Positions 18,169 through 26,300 of a DNA stretch of 50,037 nt are shown piece after piece. Position 1 is the stretch's first letter, and each line of letters opens with the position of its first letter. Both the position numbers and the translations under genes were made by a program. The notes under the pieces are model-generated. The model worked only from the letters and a program-made list of their open reading frames with translations. It was not told the DNA's origin and searched no databases. Source of the DNA: an uncultured Hyphomicrobiales bacterium (lineage in GTDB: Bacteria; Pseudomonadota; Alphaproteobacteria; Rhizobiales; Xanthobacteraceae); contig CAIMEA010000169.1 of assembly GCA_903839845.1 (NCBI GenBank), positions 1 to 50,037 on the forward strand. Direction: 5' to 3'.

Positions 18169-19806
18169 TCAATGATTCGAATCACAGGCGCGTTCGATTT
18201 CCGCCTTGACCGCCGAGAACGACTCGGGCGTGTCGACATCGGTCAGCGCCGCCTCGCCGGCGACCGGCACTTCGCTGACCGCCTCGGCATATTGGCCGAT
18301 CAGGTGACGCGCGCCGATATCGCCGGTGATCGCCATCAGTTCGCTAAAGAACCGCCGCGACCACACCACCGGATTGCCACGCCGTCCGTCGATCGACGGC
18401 ACCACGATCAATGCGCCGCGCTCTGGGTCGAAAGCGGCGAGCAACTTATCGATCAAACCGCTGTCGACCTGCGGCATGTCGCCGAGACAAACGATCGCAC
18501 CATCCGATTCCTTCGGCACCGCCGCTATGCCGGTTTTTACCGAACCGGCCAGGCCATCGGCATAATCCGGATTGTGCACGAAACGGACATTGAGACCGTT
18601 TAGCGCCTGTTCGACTTTTTCGCGTTCATGCCCGGTGACGACGATCACCGGCTTGGCGCGCGAGGCCAAAGCCTGCTCGGCGGCGATGCGTACAAGCGGC
18701 TTGCCGCCGATCTCGGCCAGCATCTTGTTGACCGCGCCCATGCGGGTGGAGCGTCCGGCGGCCAGCAGCACGGCGGCAATGGCGCGGCCTTTTTCCGGCG
18801 ACGGCTCGGTGCGCGGTTGCGGACGCGTGACAATTTCCATCAGCAAGCCGCCGACGCCCATGCCGGTGATGTCGTCACGCGTGACCGGGAGACCGGCGAG
18901 CAGCCGCATCAGCACCCAGTCGAAACCGTTTTCCTTGGGCGAGCGCGCGCAGCCCGGCGCGCCGATCACCGCCTGTCCGCGCAGACGGCCGATCAGCATC
19001 AGGTTGCCGGGATCGACCGGCATGCCGAAATGTTCGATCTCGCCGCCCACGGATTCGATCGCCATCGGGATGACGTCGCGGCGGTCGGCAATGGCGGACG
19101 CGCCGAACACGATCACCAGTTCGGCGCCTTCGTTGCGCACCTCATCGATGGCGCGCGCCAGTGCTTGCTGATCATGCGGCACGCGGCGCTCGGCGACGAT
19201 AACCGCGCCCGACGGCGCGATACGCGCGGCCGTGATCTTCAACGTTTTGTCGACGACTTTCGGCGCCAGGCCCGGCAGCAAAGTCGAGACAATGCCGATC
19301 TTGCGCACCGTATAGGGCGCGATGCGGATGACAGGCTTGGCCTTCGCGGCTTCGGCGACGGCGCGGTCGCGCGCCGCGCCCGATACCGCAAAAGGAATGA
19401 TCTTCACCGTGGCGATCATTTCGCCCTCGACCACCGGCTTGTAGGCGCTAAGCGTGGCGATGGTGACGGCTTCGTCGATGCGGTTGAGCCGGTCGATCGC
19501 GTCCTTGTCGACCACCAGGACGCCAGCCGATTGCGCGAACAGATTGCAGCGTCCGGTAAACGCCCGGTCGGTGCGCGTGCCGTCGCCGGCAGCGGCGCTC
19601 GCGATGTCGGCGGCGGCCTGATCCTCCGAGACGTCGCCCGGCTCGATACGCGCCACCGTGATCTCGCCAACGCCAGCGGCTTCGAGCGCGGCGATTTCCT
19701 TGTCGCCTATCAAGGTGCCCTTCTTGAGCACCAGATCGCCCTGACGGATCGAATGCACCGCCGTGGCGCCGCGCGCGTCTTTCGGGGCGAGCGGGCCGAA
19801 CTTCAT
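18169..19806 (-). CDS. MoeA-like/MocA fusion: molybdopterin-binding and nucleotidyltransferase protein
   Basis: The 545-residue product joins two domains. About residues 168-310 form a molybdopterin-binding (MoCF-like) domain (VIVFGASAIADRRDVIP). About 342-535 form a MobA-like nucleotidyltransferase with LLAAGRSTRMG (347-357), Lys361 and the metal-binding GDMPQVD. The second half resembles MocA, which makes the cytosine dinucleotide form of the molybdenum cofactor used by CO dehydrogenase and other xanthine-oxidase-family enzymes. It overlaps the upstream XdhC-family gene by ATGA, so it belongs to the coxDE-xdhC maturation operon. CTP rather than GTP specificity is inferred from context. Confidence 0.88.
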   Translation of the reverse strand: MKFGPLAPKDARGATAVHSIRQGDLVLKKGTLIGDKEIAALEAAGVGEITVARIEPGDVSEDQAAADIASAAAGDGTRTDRAFTGRCNLFAQSAGVLVVDKDAIDRLNRIDEAVTIATLSAYKPVVEGEMIATVKIIPFAVSGAARDRAVAEAAKAKPVIRIAPYTVRKIGIVSTLLPGLAPKVVDKTLKITAARIAPSGAVIVAERRVPHDQQALARAIDEVRNEGAELVIVFGASAIADRRDVIPMAIESVGGEIEHFGMPVDPGNLMLIGRLRGQAVIGAPGCARSPKENGFDWVLMRLLAGLPVTRDDITGMGVGGLLMEIVTRPQPRTEPSPEKGRAIAAVLLAAGRSTRMGAVNKMLAEIGGKPLVRIAAEQALASRAKPVIVVTGHEREKVEQALNGLNVRFVHNPDYADGLAGSVKTGIAAVPKESDGAIVCLGDMPQVDSGLIDKLLAAFDPERGALIVVPSIDGRRGNPVVWSRRFFSELMAITGDIGARHLIGQYAEAVSEVPVAGEAALTDVDTPESFSAVKAEIERACDSNH

Positions 19807-20510
19807 GCCGCTTCCGCTTTCGCGCTGCGCGCCGGTTTCTGCCGCAGCGACTGCACGATTTCGCCCATGATCGAGACGGCGATTTCCGCCGGCGAGATGG
19901 CGCCGATATCGAGGCCGATCGGCGCGTGGATGCGGGCGAAGTCCACGTCGCTGACACCGGCCGTTTTTAGCCGTTCGTTGCGCTTGGCGTGCGTCTTTCG
20001 CGAACCGAGCGCGCCGATATAGAAGCAGTCGCGCGCCAAGGCATGCAGCAAGGCCGGATCGTCGATCTTCGGATCATGCGTGCAGGCGACAAAGGCCGTG
20101 TAGCGGTCGACATTCAAGGGCGGCAGCGCCACGTCCGGCCACTCGGCCAGCACCTTCACATCGGGAAAGCGTTCCGGCGATGCAAAGGCGGTGCGCGGAT
20201 CGACGATGGTGACGTCATAGCCGAGCATCTGCGCGATCGGCGCCAAGGCCTGGCTGATATGGACGGCGCCGGTGATGACCAATTTCGGCGACGGGACGTG
20301 CACCGTGATGAACACGCGGCCCTGCGCCGTCTCCTCCATCCCGCTCTTGCCCATGCGCAGGCGCTTGTCGAGCGTTTCGGCGAGCGGGTCCTTGTCCGCT
20401 TCGGCCGCTTTGATCAGCCGCTGCGCGCCGCTGTCGATGTCGGTGACGACGACGACAGCGCGGCGGGCGGCGCGCTCAGTGTTGAGCGTGTGGAGGATTT
20501 CGAGTTTCAC
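19803..20510 (-). CDS. XdhC/CoxF family maturation protein with Rossmann domain
   Basis: The 235-residue product starts with GTG at 20510, one base after the stop of the previous gene. A short XdhC-like strand (AVVVVTDIDSGAQRL) comes first. The NAD-type Rossmann XdhC C-terminal domain follows: KLVITGAVHISQALAPIAQMLGYDVTIVDPR..., YTAFVACTHDPKIDDPAL and YIGALGSRKTHAKR. XdhC proteins receive the molybdenum cofactor and help its sulphuration and insertion. With the 107-residue gene upstream it appears to form a split version of the usual single XdhC protein. Confidence 0.88.
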   Translation of the reverse strand: MKLEILHTLNTERAARRAVVVVTDIDSGAQRLIKAAEADKDPLAETLDKRLRMGKSGMEETAQGRVFITVHVPSPKLVITGAVHISQALAPIAQMLGYDVTIVDPRTAFASPERFPDVKVLAEWPDVALPPLNVDRYTAFVACTHDPKIDDPALLHALARDCFYIGALGSRKTHAKRNERLKTAGVSDVDFARIHAPIGLDIGAISPAEIAVSIMGEIVQSLRQKPARSAKAEAA

Positions 20511-20511
20511 G

Positions 20512-20835
20512 TCAGCTCACCTTCTCAACATAGACGCGGATGGTGCCGCCGCAGGACAGGCCGACCTGCCACGCGGTTTCGTCGGCGACGCCGAATTCCA
20601 AGACCTTCGGCTTGCCGCTGTCGATCACGTCGATGGCTTCGGTCACCACCGCGCCTTCGACGCAACCGCCCGATACGGAGCCGAGAAAGTTGCCTTCGCT
20701 GTCGATCACCAGATTGGAGCCGACCGGGCGCGGCGCCGAGCCCCAGGTTTCGACGACGGTAGCCAGCGCAACGCCGCGCCCGGCTTTCGACCAGTCTTCC
20801 GCCGCCTTGAGAATGTCTTCATCACGACCCAGCAT
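20512..20835 (-). CDS. XdhC/CoxI N-terminal-domain protein
   Basis: The 107-residue product is only the small N-terminal XdhC_CoxI domain: GRGVALATVVETWGSAPRPVGSNLVI...FLGSVSGGCVEGAVV...EFGVADETAWQVGLSCGGTIRVYVE. The two conserved cysteines (SGGCVEG and SCGG) are present; they are the residues proposed to bind the cofactor. It lies 12 bases after coxE and 1 base before the Rossmann-domain XdhC gene. It probably acts with that protein as one unit. Confidence 0.9.
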   Translation of the reverse strand: MLGRDEDILKAAEDWSKAGRGVALATVVETWGSAPRPVGSNLVIDSEGNFLGSVSGGCVEGAVVTEAIDVIDSGKPKVLEFGVADETAWQVGLSCGGTIRVYVEKVS

Positions 20836-20847
20836 GGTAGTCCTCCA

Positions 20848-22068
20848 TTAAGCGACGCGCCGCAGCATCTGCTTCGGATCGTACCCTTTGGCGGGCAGTC
20901 CGGACAGCGCGCGCACCAGTTCCGTCATCGAGGCCAGATTGTGGATCGACCGCAGTTCATCAACATGCGGCAACATGGTCTTGATCCCCTTCGCCCGCGC
21001 CTCGAAACCCTCGAAACGTAAAAGCGGATTGAGCCAGACCAGCCGGCGGCACGAGCGGTGCAACCGGTCCATTTCGAAAGATAATGTATCGTCGGCGTCC
21101 CGTTCAAGCCCGTCGGTGATCAAAAGCACCACGGCGCCCTGTCCCAGAACGCGCCGCGCCCAATGCTTGTTGAAATCGTGCAGCGAGGTGGCAATGCGCG
21201 TGCCGCCGGACCAGTCGACGACATGCGCGCCGCAGGACGCCAGAGCCTCGTCCGGATCGCGCTGGCGGATCGCCCGCGTCACATTGGTCAGCCGCGTGCC
21301 GAACAGGAACGTCGTGACGCGCTTGCGCTCGTCGGTGATCGCATGCAGAAAATGCAGGAACAGCCGCGTGTACTGGCTCATCGATCCGGAGATATCCAGC
21401 AGCGCCACGATCGGCGGCTCCTTCACCTTGGGCCCGAGATATTTCAGATCGATCAGCGCCCCGCCCGCCTTCATGCTGGCGCGCAAGGTGCGGCGCATGT
21501 CGATGAGGCGGCCGTGCCGGCTCGGCCGCATGCGGCGGGTTTTCACCTCGTCCAGCGGCAACGCCAGTCTGGCAATCGCCTCCTTGGCGGCGGCGATCTC
21601 CGCCGTCGTCATCTGCGCGAAGTCCTTCTTGTTCAGGACCTCGCGGTCGGAAACGGTGAGCCGCGCGTCGATCTCGACTTCCTGCTCTTCCTCTTTGCCT
21701 TTGTTGGTTCCGGCAAACAAGGCTTCCTGGATGCGTTGGGCGCCCGCTTCCGGCGCCTTCGGCGCGGTCGGCAGTGTGTCGGGCAACATCGCCGCGATCA
21801 GCTTGTCGATATAGCCGCGGCGGCGGAAGAAAATGCGGAACGCCTGATCGAACAAAATCGAATGCTCGTGCCGCTTCACGAACACCGCATGAAGCGTCCA
21901 GTAGAAATCGGCGCGCGAGCCGACCTGCGCCGTCTTCACCGCTTCCAGCGCATCGAGCACCGAACCCGGGCCGACCGGCATGCCGGCGGCGCGCAGCGCG
22001 CGCGCGAAATAAAGAATATTCTCCGCTAATCTTCCTTCGGCGGATGGGTCTTCGCTTTTTGCCATCAA
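20848..22068 (-). CDS. coxE: CoxE-like VWA domain protein
   Basis: The 406-residue product has a mixed N-terminal helical region. A von Willebrand A domain follows with the metal site DISGS (VALLDISGSMSQYTRLFL) at about residue 225. CoxE pairs with the AAA+ ATPase CoxD and helps build the Cu-Mo active site of CO dehydrogenase; related pairs act on other large enzymes. It lies one base downstream of coxD, which supports a joint complex. Confidence 0.92.
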   Translation of the reverse strand: MMAKSEDPSAEGRLAENILYFARALRAAGMPVGPGSVLDALEAVKTAQVGSRADFYWTLHAVFVKRHEHSILFDQAFRIFFRRRGYIDKLIAAMLPDTLPTAPKAPEAGAQRIQEALFAGTNKGKEEEQEVEIDARLTVSDREVLNKKDFAQMTTAEIAAAKEAIARLALPLDEVKTRRMRPSRHGRLIDMRRTLRASMKAGGALIDLKYLGPKVKEPPIVALLDISGSMSQYTRLFLHFLHAITDERKRVTTFLFGTRLTNVTRAIRQRDPDEALASCGAHVVDWSGGTRIATSLHDFNKHWARRVLGQGAVVLLITDGLERDADDTLSFEMDRLHRSCRRLVWLNPLLRFEGFEARAKGIKTMLPHVDELRSIHNLASMTELVRALSGLPAKGYDPKQMLRRVA

Positions 22069-22069
22069 A

Positions 22070-22990
22070 TTATTCCGCCGCCCGCAGCTCAGACTTCACC
22101 ACATCGAGCAAGGCCTTCACCTTGTTGCCATCGAGACGCGCGATGTCGTCCTGATACTTGAGCAACGCGCCGAGCGTGTCCGACACCGTCGCCGGATCGA
22201 GCGCGACGACGTCGAGCTCGGTGAGCGCACCGGCCCAGTCGAGCGTTTCGGCAACGCCGGGTGATTTGAACAGGTCTTCCTTGCGCAAGGCCTGCACGAA
22301 GGCGACGACCTGCGCCGACAATTTCTTGGCAATGCCCGGCACCTTGGCGCGCAAGATCGCCAGTTCGCGCGCGGCGTCCGGATAGCCGACCCAGTGATAG
22401 AGACAACGCCGCTTCAAGGCGTCGTGCACCTCGCGCGTCCGGTTCGATGTCACCAGCACAATCGGCGGCTCCTTCGCCTTGACCGTGCCGAGTTCGGGGA
22501 TCGTCACCTGGAAATCGGCCAGCACTTCGAGAAGGAACGCCTCGAAGGCTTCGTCGGTGCGGTCGATCTCGTCGATCAACAGCACCGGGGGACCGGCCGG
22601 ATCGGGCTCGAGCGCCTGCAACAGCGGCCGCTTGATCAGGAAGCGTTCGGAAAACACGTCGTGTTCGACGCGCGCTTTGTCGCCCTCGCCGGTCGCTTCC
22701 GCCATACGAATGGCGATCATCTGCGCGCCGTAATTCCACTCATAGACCGCGGCCGAAACATCGAGGCCTTCGTAACATTGCAGCCGGATCAGCCGCCGGC
22801 CGAGCGCCGCCGACAGCACCTTGGCGATCTCGGTCTTGCCGACCCCGGCCTCGCCCTCGAGAAACAGCGGGCGGCCCATGCGCAGCGCCAGAAACAACAC
22901 CGTCGCCAGCGAACGGTCGCCGATGTAGTCGGCCTTGGCCAGCATTTCGAGGGTCTGCTCGATGCTGCCGGGAAGCGGGGTGATAGACAT
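22070..22990 (-). CDS. coxD: CoxD-like AAA+ ATPase (MoxR family)
   Basis: The 306-residue MoxR-type AAA+ ATPase has Walker A GEAGVGKT (46-53), Walker B VLLIDEIDR and a sensor region (IVLVTSNRTREVHDALKRRC). CoxD drives maturation of the CO dehydrogenase active site together with CoxE. It is the first gene of a leftward run coxD-coxE-xdhC-xdhC-mocA with 1-12 base gaps or overlaps. A TATGATAAT sequence lies upstream near 23022-23030 on the minus strand, but I could not find a matching -35. Confidence 0.92.
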   Translation of the reverse strand: MSITPLPGSIEQTLEMLAKADYIGDRSLATVLFLALRMGRPLFLEGEAGVGKTEIAKVLSAALGRRLIRLQCYEGLDVSAAVYEWNYGAQMIAIRMAEATGEGDKARVEHDVFSERFLIKRPLLQALEPDPAGPPVLLIDEIDRTDEAFEAFLLEVLADFQVTIPELGTVKAKEPPIVLVTSNRTREVHDALKRRCLYHWVGYPDAARELAILRAKVPGIAKKLSAQVVAFVQALRKEDLFKSPGVAETLDWAGALTELDVVALDPATVSDTLGALLKYQDDIARLDGNKVKALLDVVKSELRAAE

Positions 22991-23105
22991 TAAGAAATCC
23001 TCGGTGACACTTTAACCGCGTCGGTCATTATCATACATCTAGGCAACCGGAGCGGCCCCGGCCAGCCAAAGATGGTGGCCAAACGGCCTGAAAAGGATAG
23101 CTGCC

Positions 23106-23642
23106 ATGTCCTCGACCATGTCCTCGACCGACACCGAAATCGCGCCAGTCCGCCTGCCCACCATCGATGGCGGCGTCCGCATCGGCCATGTCCATCTGAA
23201 AGTCGCCGATCTGCAGCGGTCGCTGGATTTCTATGTCGGCGTGCTGGGTTTTACCGTCACCACCACCCGCCCCGGCGCCGCCTTCATCTCGGCCGGCGGC
23301 TACCACCATCACATAGGTCTAAATACCTGGGAGAGCAAAGGCGGCTCGCCGCCCCCGCCCGGCTCGACCGGCCTGTACCATACGGCGATCCTCTACCCGA
23401 CCCGGCCGCTTCTGGCCGACGCACTGCGCCGGCTGATCGTCGCCAAAATCCCGCTCGATGGCGCCTCCGACCACGGCGTCTCCGAGGCGCTGTATCTGAG
23501 CGATCCGGACGGCAATGGCGTCGAGCTATACTGGGACCGGCCGAAAGACCAGTGGCCTTCCAAGCCGGACGGCTCGTTGCAAATGTTCACCCACCCGCTC
23601 GACCTGCACGATCTGCTGGCGGAGCTGGATAAAGAAAAGTAA
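23106..23642 (+). CDS. VOC superfamily protein (catechol-2,3-dioxygenase/glyoxalase fold)
   Basis: The 178-residue product has the vicinal-oxygen-chelate pattern: IGHVHLKVADLQRSLDFYVGVLGFTV, then YHTAILYP and ALYLSDPDGNGVELYWDRP. It supplies His, His and Glu as likely metal ligands and looks like the N-terminal half of CatE-type proteins. The substrate is unknown. The start is unusual: ATGTCCTCGACC is repeated directly, giving in-frame ATGs at 23106 and 23118, with AAGGA before the first. It is followed 25 bases on by the beta-propeller gene in the same direction. Confidence 0.88.
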   Translation: MSSTMSSTDTEIAPVRLPTIDGGVRIGHVHLKVADLQRSLDFYVGVLGFTVTTTRPGAAFISAGGYHHHIGLNTWESKGGSPPPPGSTGLYHTAILYPTRPLLADALRRLIVAKIPLDGASDHGVSEALYLSDPDGNGVELYWDRPKDQWPSKPDGSLQMFTHPLDLHDLLAELDKEK

Positions 23643-23667
23643 GCCGTAGGTTTAAGGGGGGCTTTGC

Positions 23668-24804
23668 ATGATCCTGTTGTCAAATGGCGGCGACAATACG
23701 CACCGCGCGGCGCAGCCGTCCGACACGATCGTCGTCGGCACCGTCGATGGCGTCTCCGTGCTGGCGCGGGCGCAAGACCGCTGGACACTATCGCATCGCG
23801 GTCTGGCTGGCTGCTCGGTCAGTGCGGTGACCGCGTCCGCCGACGGTACCCTGTTCGCGGCAACACACGGCGTCGGCGTCGCCCGCTCGCGCGACCGCGG
23901 CGTGACCTGGCAATGGATCAACAAGGGCATCGACCGCCACGATTTGTGGTCGGCGCGCGCCGGCAGGCTGCAAGGCAAAGATGTCGTCCTTGTCGGCTCG
24001 CTGCCCGCGCATCTCTATATCAGCGAGGACGCCGGCGACACATGGCGCGAACTCCCCGCGTTGCGCGATGTCGCCAGCGTCGAGTCCTGGGTCTTCCCGC
24101 CGCCGCCGCGCGTCGGCCACATCAAGGACATCGTCATCGACGGCGACCGATTGATGGTCGGCGTCGAGATCGGCGCGCTGCTGATATCGACCGATTTCGG
24201 CAAGAGCTTCACTGATTTGAAAGTCGATCCGCTGCCGGGCGAAAACGACATTCACCGCATTCTGGTCAACCCGGCGCGGCCCAACCGCATCCTCGTTGCC
24301 AACGGCATTGTCGGTGTCATGACCAGCGACGACAACGGCAAGACCTGGCGCAAGAACCCCATGCCGCCGGAAGCCAACTACCCCGACCCGATGGTCATTC
24401 ATCCCGATCAGCCGGATCTCGTCTTCCTCACCGCCGGCGTCGGCTGGCCGCCGCATTGGTACAAGCTCGGACGCGCGCGCGGCAAGATGTTCCGCAGCCG
24501 CGACGCCGGAGAGACCTGGGAGCGGCTGCTCGGCGGTTTGCCGAACGGCCAGCGCGCGACCTTCGGCGCGCTGACCATTGAGGTTCACGGCAATGGGTAT
24601 GGCCTTTATGCCGCCGACACCGACGGTCAGATTTTCGAGAGTCTCGATGGCGGCGACAACTGGTGCATCATTGCCGATGTCGCGCCGGTGTCCAAAGGCG
24701 AATTCTATCGCGGACTGGTCAAGGACCGTGTACCGCTCGCCACCGTCGACGATGTCGCCTTCACTGCAGTGGCGCAGGCGCGGCTTGCGGCAGTGAAGAC
24801 TTAA
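23668..24804 (+). CDS. Six-Asp-box (BNR) beta-propeller protein, predicted cytoplasmic
   Basis: The 378-residue product carries six Asp-box motifs (S-x-D-x-G-x-x-W/F): SRDRGVTW, SEDAGDTW, STDFGKSF, SDDNGKTW, SRDAGETW and SLDGGDNW. These are spaced about 45-75 residues apart, as in sialidase- or Vps10-like propellers. There is no signal peptide and no sialidase active-site arginine triad that I can see, so it is probably not a sialidase. A Shine-Dalgarno AAGGGGGG lies before the ATG. It is co-directional with the VOC gene and lies inside the cox region. Its role is unknown; substrate binding or assembly support are guesses. Confidence 0.8.
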   Translation: MILLSNGGDNTHRAAQPSDTIVVGTVDGVSVLARAQDRWTLSHRGLAGCSVSAVTASADGTLFAATHGVGVARSRDRGVTWQWINKGIDRHDLWSARAGRLQGKDVVLVGSLPAHLYISEDAGDTWRELPALRDVASVESWVFPPPPRVGHIKDIVIDGDRLMVGVEIGALLISTDFGKSFTDLKVDPLPGENDIHRILVNPARPNRILVANGIVGVMTSDDNGKTWRKNPMPPEANYPDPMVIHPDQPDLVFLTAGVGWPPHWYKLGRARGKMFRSRDAGETWERLLGGLPNGQRATFGALTIEVHGNGYGLYAADTDGQIFESLDGGDNWCIIADVAPVSKGEFYRGLVKDRVPLATVDDVAFTAVAQARLAAVKT

Positions 24805-24818
24805 AATGTCACACGTCG

Positions 24819-25298
24819 TTACGCTTTTGCGGCGTCCAGCATAGCAACCCGCTGTGCGACCATATTGACCTTCCGATATTCCGGGTCGCCGGTGACTTCC
24901 TGTCCAGCCCAATCGGGAATGGCGACATGTTGAGTGACCGCCGCCATTTCAACTTCGGCCAGTACGACGCCCGCCAGCAGGCCTTCATACACGTCTATTT
25001 CCCACTTCATCGCCTCAAAGAATATCAAATAGCGACGTTTAGCGAGAACATGACCGCACATGGTGCGCATTATGTCCTCGGCATCGCACAAGGGAATGGG
25101 ATACTCAAATTCGCCACGCGCTAACCCTGCATGATACCCTTTAAGCGTCAGCGTTGCACGATCATCGGTGATTCTGATTCTGACCTTCTTGCCATTCTCG
25201 TAGGCCACCAGTCCGTCGCGAATATGAACACTTCCAGCGATCGAGCGCTTCCATTGATCATTGACCACCAAGAATTTTCGTTCGATCTCCATTGCCAT
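24819..25298 (-). CDS. CYTH domain protein (triphosphate-handling family)
   Basis: The product (about 159 residues) starts MAMEIERKFLV; ExExK is the CYTH signature for binding triphosphates. It continues with charged strands (VRIRITDDRATLTLKG, EFEYPIPLCDAEDI, KWEIDVYEGLLAGVVLAEVEM), as in small single-domain CYTH enzymes such as inorganic triphosphatases. The start at 25298 is preferred to 25328 because a FixK-type box at 25364-25377 would place transcription near 25329. Its substrate is not known. It sits between the propeller gene and the cox structural genes. Confidence 0.88.
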   Translation of the reverse strand: MAMEIERKFLVVNDQWKRSIAGSVHIRDGLVAYENGKKVRIRITDDRATLTLKGYHAGLARGEFEYPIPLCDAEDIMRTMCGHVLAKRRYLIFFEAMKWEIDVYEGLLAGVVLAEVEMAAVTQHVAIPDWAGQEVTGDPEYRKVNMVAQRVAMLDAAKA

Positions 25299-25363
25299 CT
25301 GATTTGATTCTGACTCCGGCCGTGCCATCCTTTAACCGATGCCGCTTTGCGGCCAAACCGGCG

Positions 25364-25377
25364 TTGATCCAAATCAA
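25364..25377 (-). promoter_or_regulatory. FixK/FNR box upstream of the CYTH gene
   Basis: On the minus strand the site reads TTGATTTGGATCAA, a perfect TTGAT-N4-ATCAA. It is 66 bases before the CYTH start at 25298, in the gap between coxM's terminator and the CYTH gene. A transcription start about 41 bases from its centre would fall near 25329. I see no strong -10, so the promoter itself is less certain than the box. Confidence 0.65.
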
Positions 25378-25401
25378 CGCCTCGCTCTTCCCTCGGCAAA
25401 C

Positions 25402-25432
25402 AAAAAGGGGCCCCGCATCGCGGAGCCCCTTT
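25402..25432 (-). terminator. Terminator after coxM
   Basis: AAAGGGGC (25404-25411) and GCCCCTTT (25425-25432) form the outer stem, with inner CCGC/GCGG around ATC. On the minus strand the stem is followed by TTTTTG. It ends the coxS-coxL-coxM transcript and separates it from the FixK box of the CYTH gene. Confidence 0.85.
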
Positions 25433-25454
25433 CGTAACCAAAAGTTGCCGGGCG

Positions 25455-26255
25455 TTACGCGTTCGCCTTGGCCAACGCGCGGCGCGCCAGCACGGCGACG
25501 AGATGCGCGCGATATTCCGGCGAAGCATGAATGTCGCTGTTCATGCCGCTCGCCGGAATGGTCATGCCCTCGATCGACTTGGGCGAGAAGCGTTTCTTCA
25601 GCGCTTCCTCGAACGACTTGACACGGAACACGCCGTTCGAGCCGGCGCCGGTCACAGCGACGCGAATGTCAGGACCGCGCTTCGACACGAACACGCCGAC
25701 CAAGGCAAAGCCGGAGGCCGGATGCTTGAACTTCTCGTAAGCCGCCTTCTTGGCGACCGGGAAGGCGACCTTGACGATGATCTCGCCCTCTTCCAGCGCG
25801 GTCGAGAACATGCCGGTGAAGAAGTCATCCGCGGCGATGCGGCGCTTGTTGGTGATGATGGTCGCGCCGAGGCCGAGACAGGCCGCCGGGTAATCGGCGT
25901 TCGGATCGTTATTGGCGATCGAGCCGCCGATGGTGCCGCGGTTGCGCACCTGCGGATCGCCGATCGAGCCCGGCACGGCGGCCAGCCCCGGCATCACGTC
26001 CTTCAAGACCTGCGAATTGGCGACGTCGGCATGGCGCGTCATCGCGCCGATCACCACCGAACGGCCCTTGAGTTCGACGCCGGTCATGCCTTCGACCAGC
26101 GACAGATCGACAATCGCCGACGGCGATGCGAGGCGCTGCTTCATCACCGGCAGTAGCGAGTGGCCGCCGGCCAAGAGCTTGCCGTCCGGGTTGCGCGCCA
26201 GGAGACCGGCCGCCTGGCGGACCGTGGTCGGGCGATGGAAGGTGAAATTATACAT
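25455..26255 (-). CDS. coxM: CO dehydrogenase-like medium subunit (FAD-binding)
   Basis: The 266-residue flavoprotein subunit has both FAD-pyrophosphate motifs of this family: AGGHS (29-33) and TIGGS (108-112), followed by NNDPNADYPAA. It would pass electrons from the iron-sulphur subunit to a quinone or other acceptor. It is slightly shorter than OMP-type CoxM but complete. It is the third gene in the order S-L-M, the order usual for form II clusters, 45 bases after coxL. Confidence 0.94.
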   Translation of the reverse strand: MYNFTFHRPTTVRQAAGLLARNPDGKLLAGGHSLLPVMKQRLASPSAIVDLSLVEGMTGVELKGRSVVIGAMTRHADVANSQVLKDVMPGLAAVPGSIGDPQVRNRGTIGGSIANNDPNADYPAACLGLGATIITNKRRIAADDFFTGMFSTALEEGEIIVKVAFPVAKKAAYEKFKHPASGFALVGVFVSKRGPDIRVAVTGAGSNGVFRVKSFEEALKKRFSPKSIEGMTIPASGMNSDIHASPEYRAHLVAVLARRALAKANA

Positions 26256-26300
26256 CGGTCACTCCGTTTCGATTCTTTGTAGCTTTTTCTCGTTGTCTCG

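Noticed and set aside
23668-24804. Sialidase annotation for the Asp-box protein
   Set aside because: Asp boxes are only structural. No arginine triad, Tyr/Glu pair or signal peptide could be seen.
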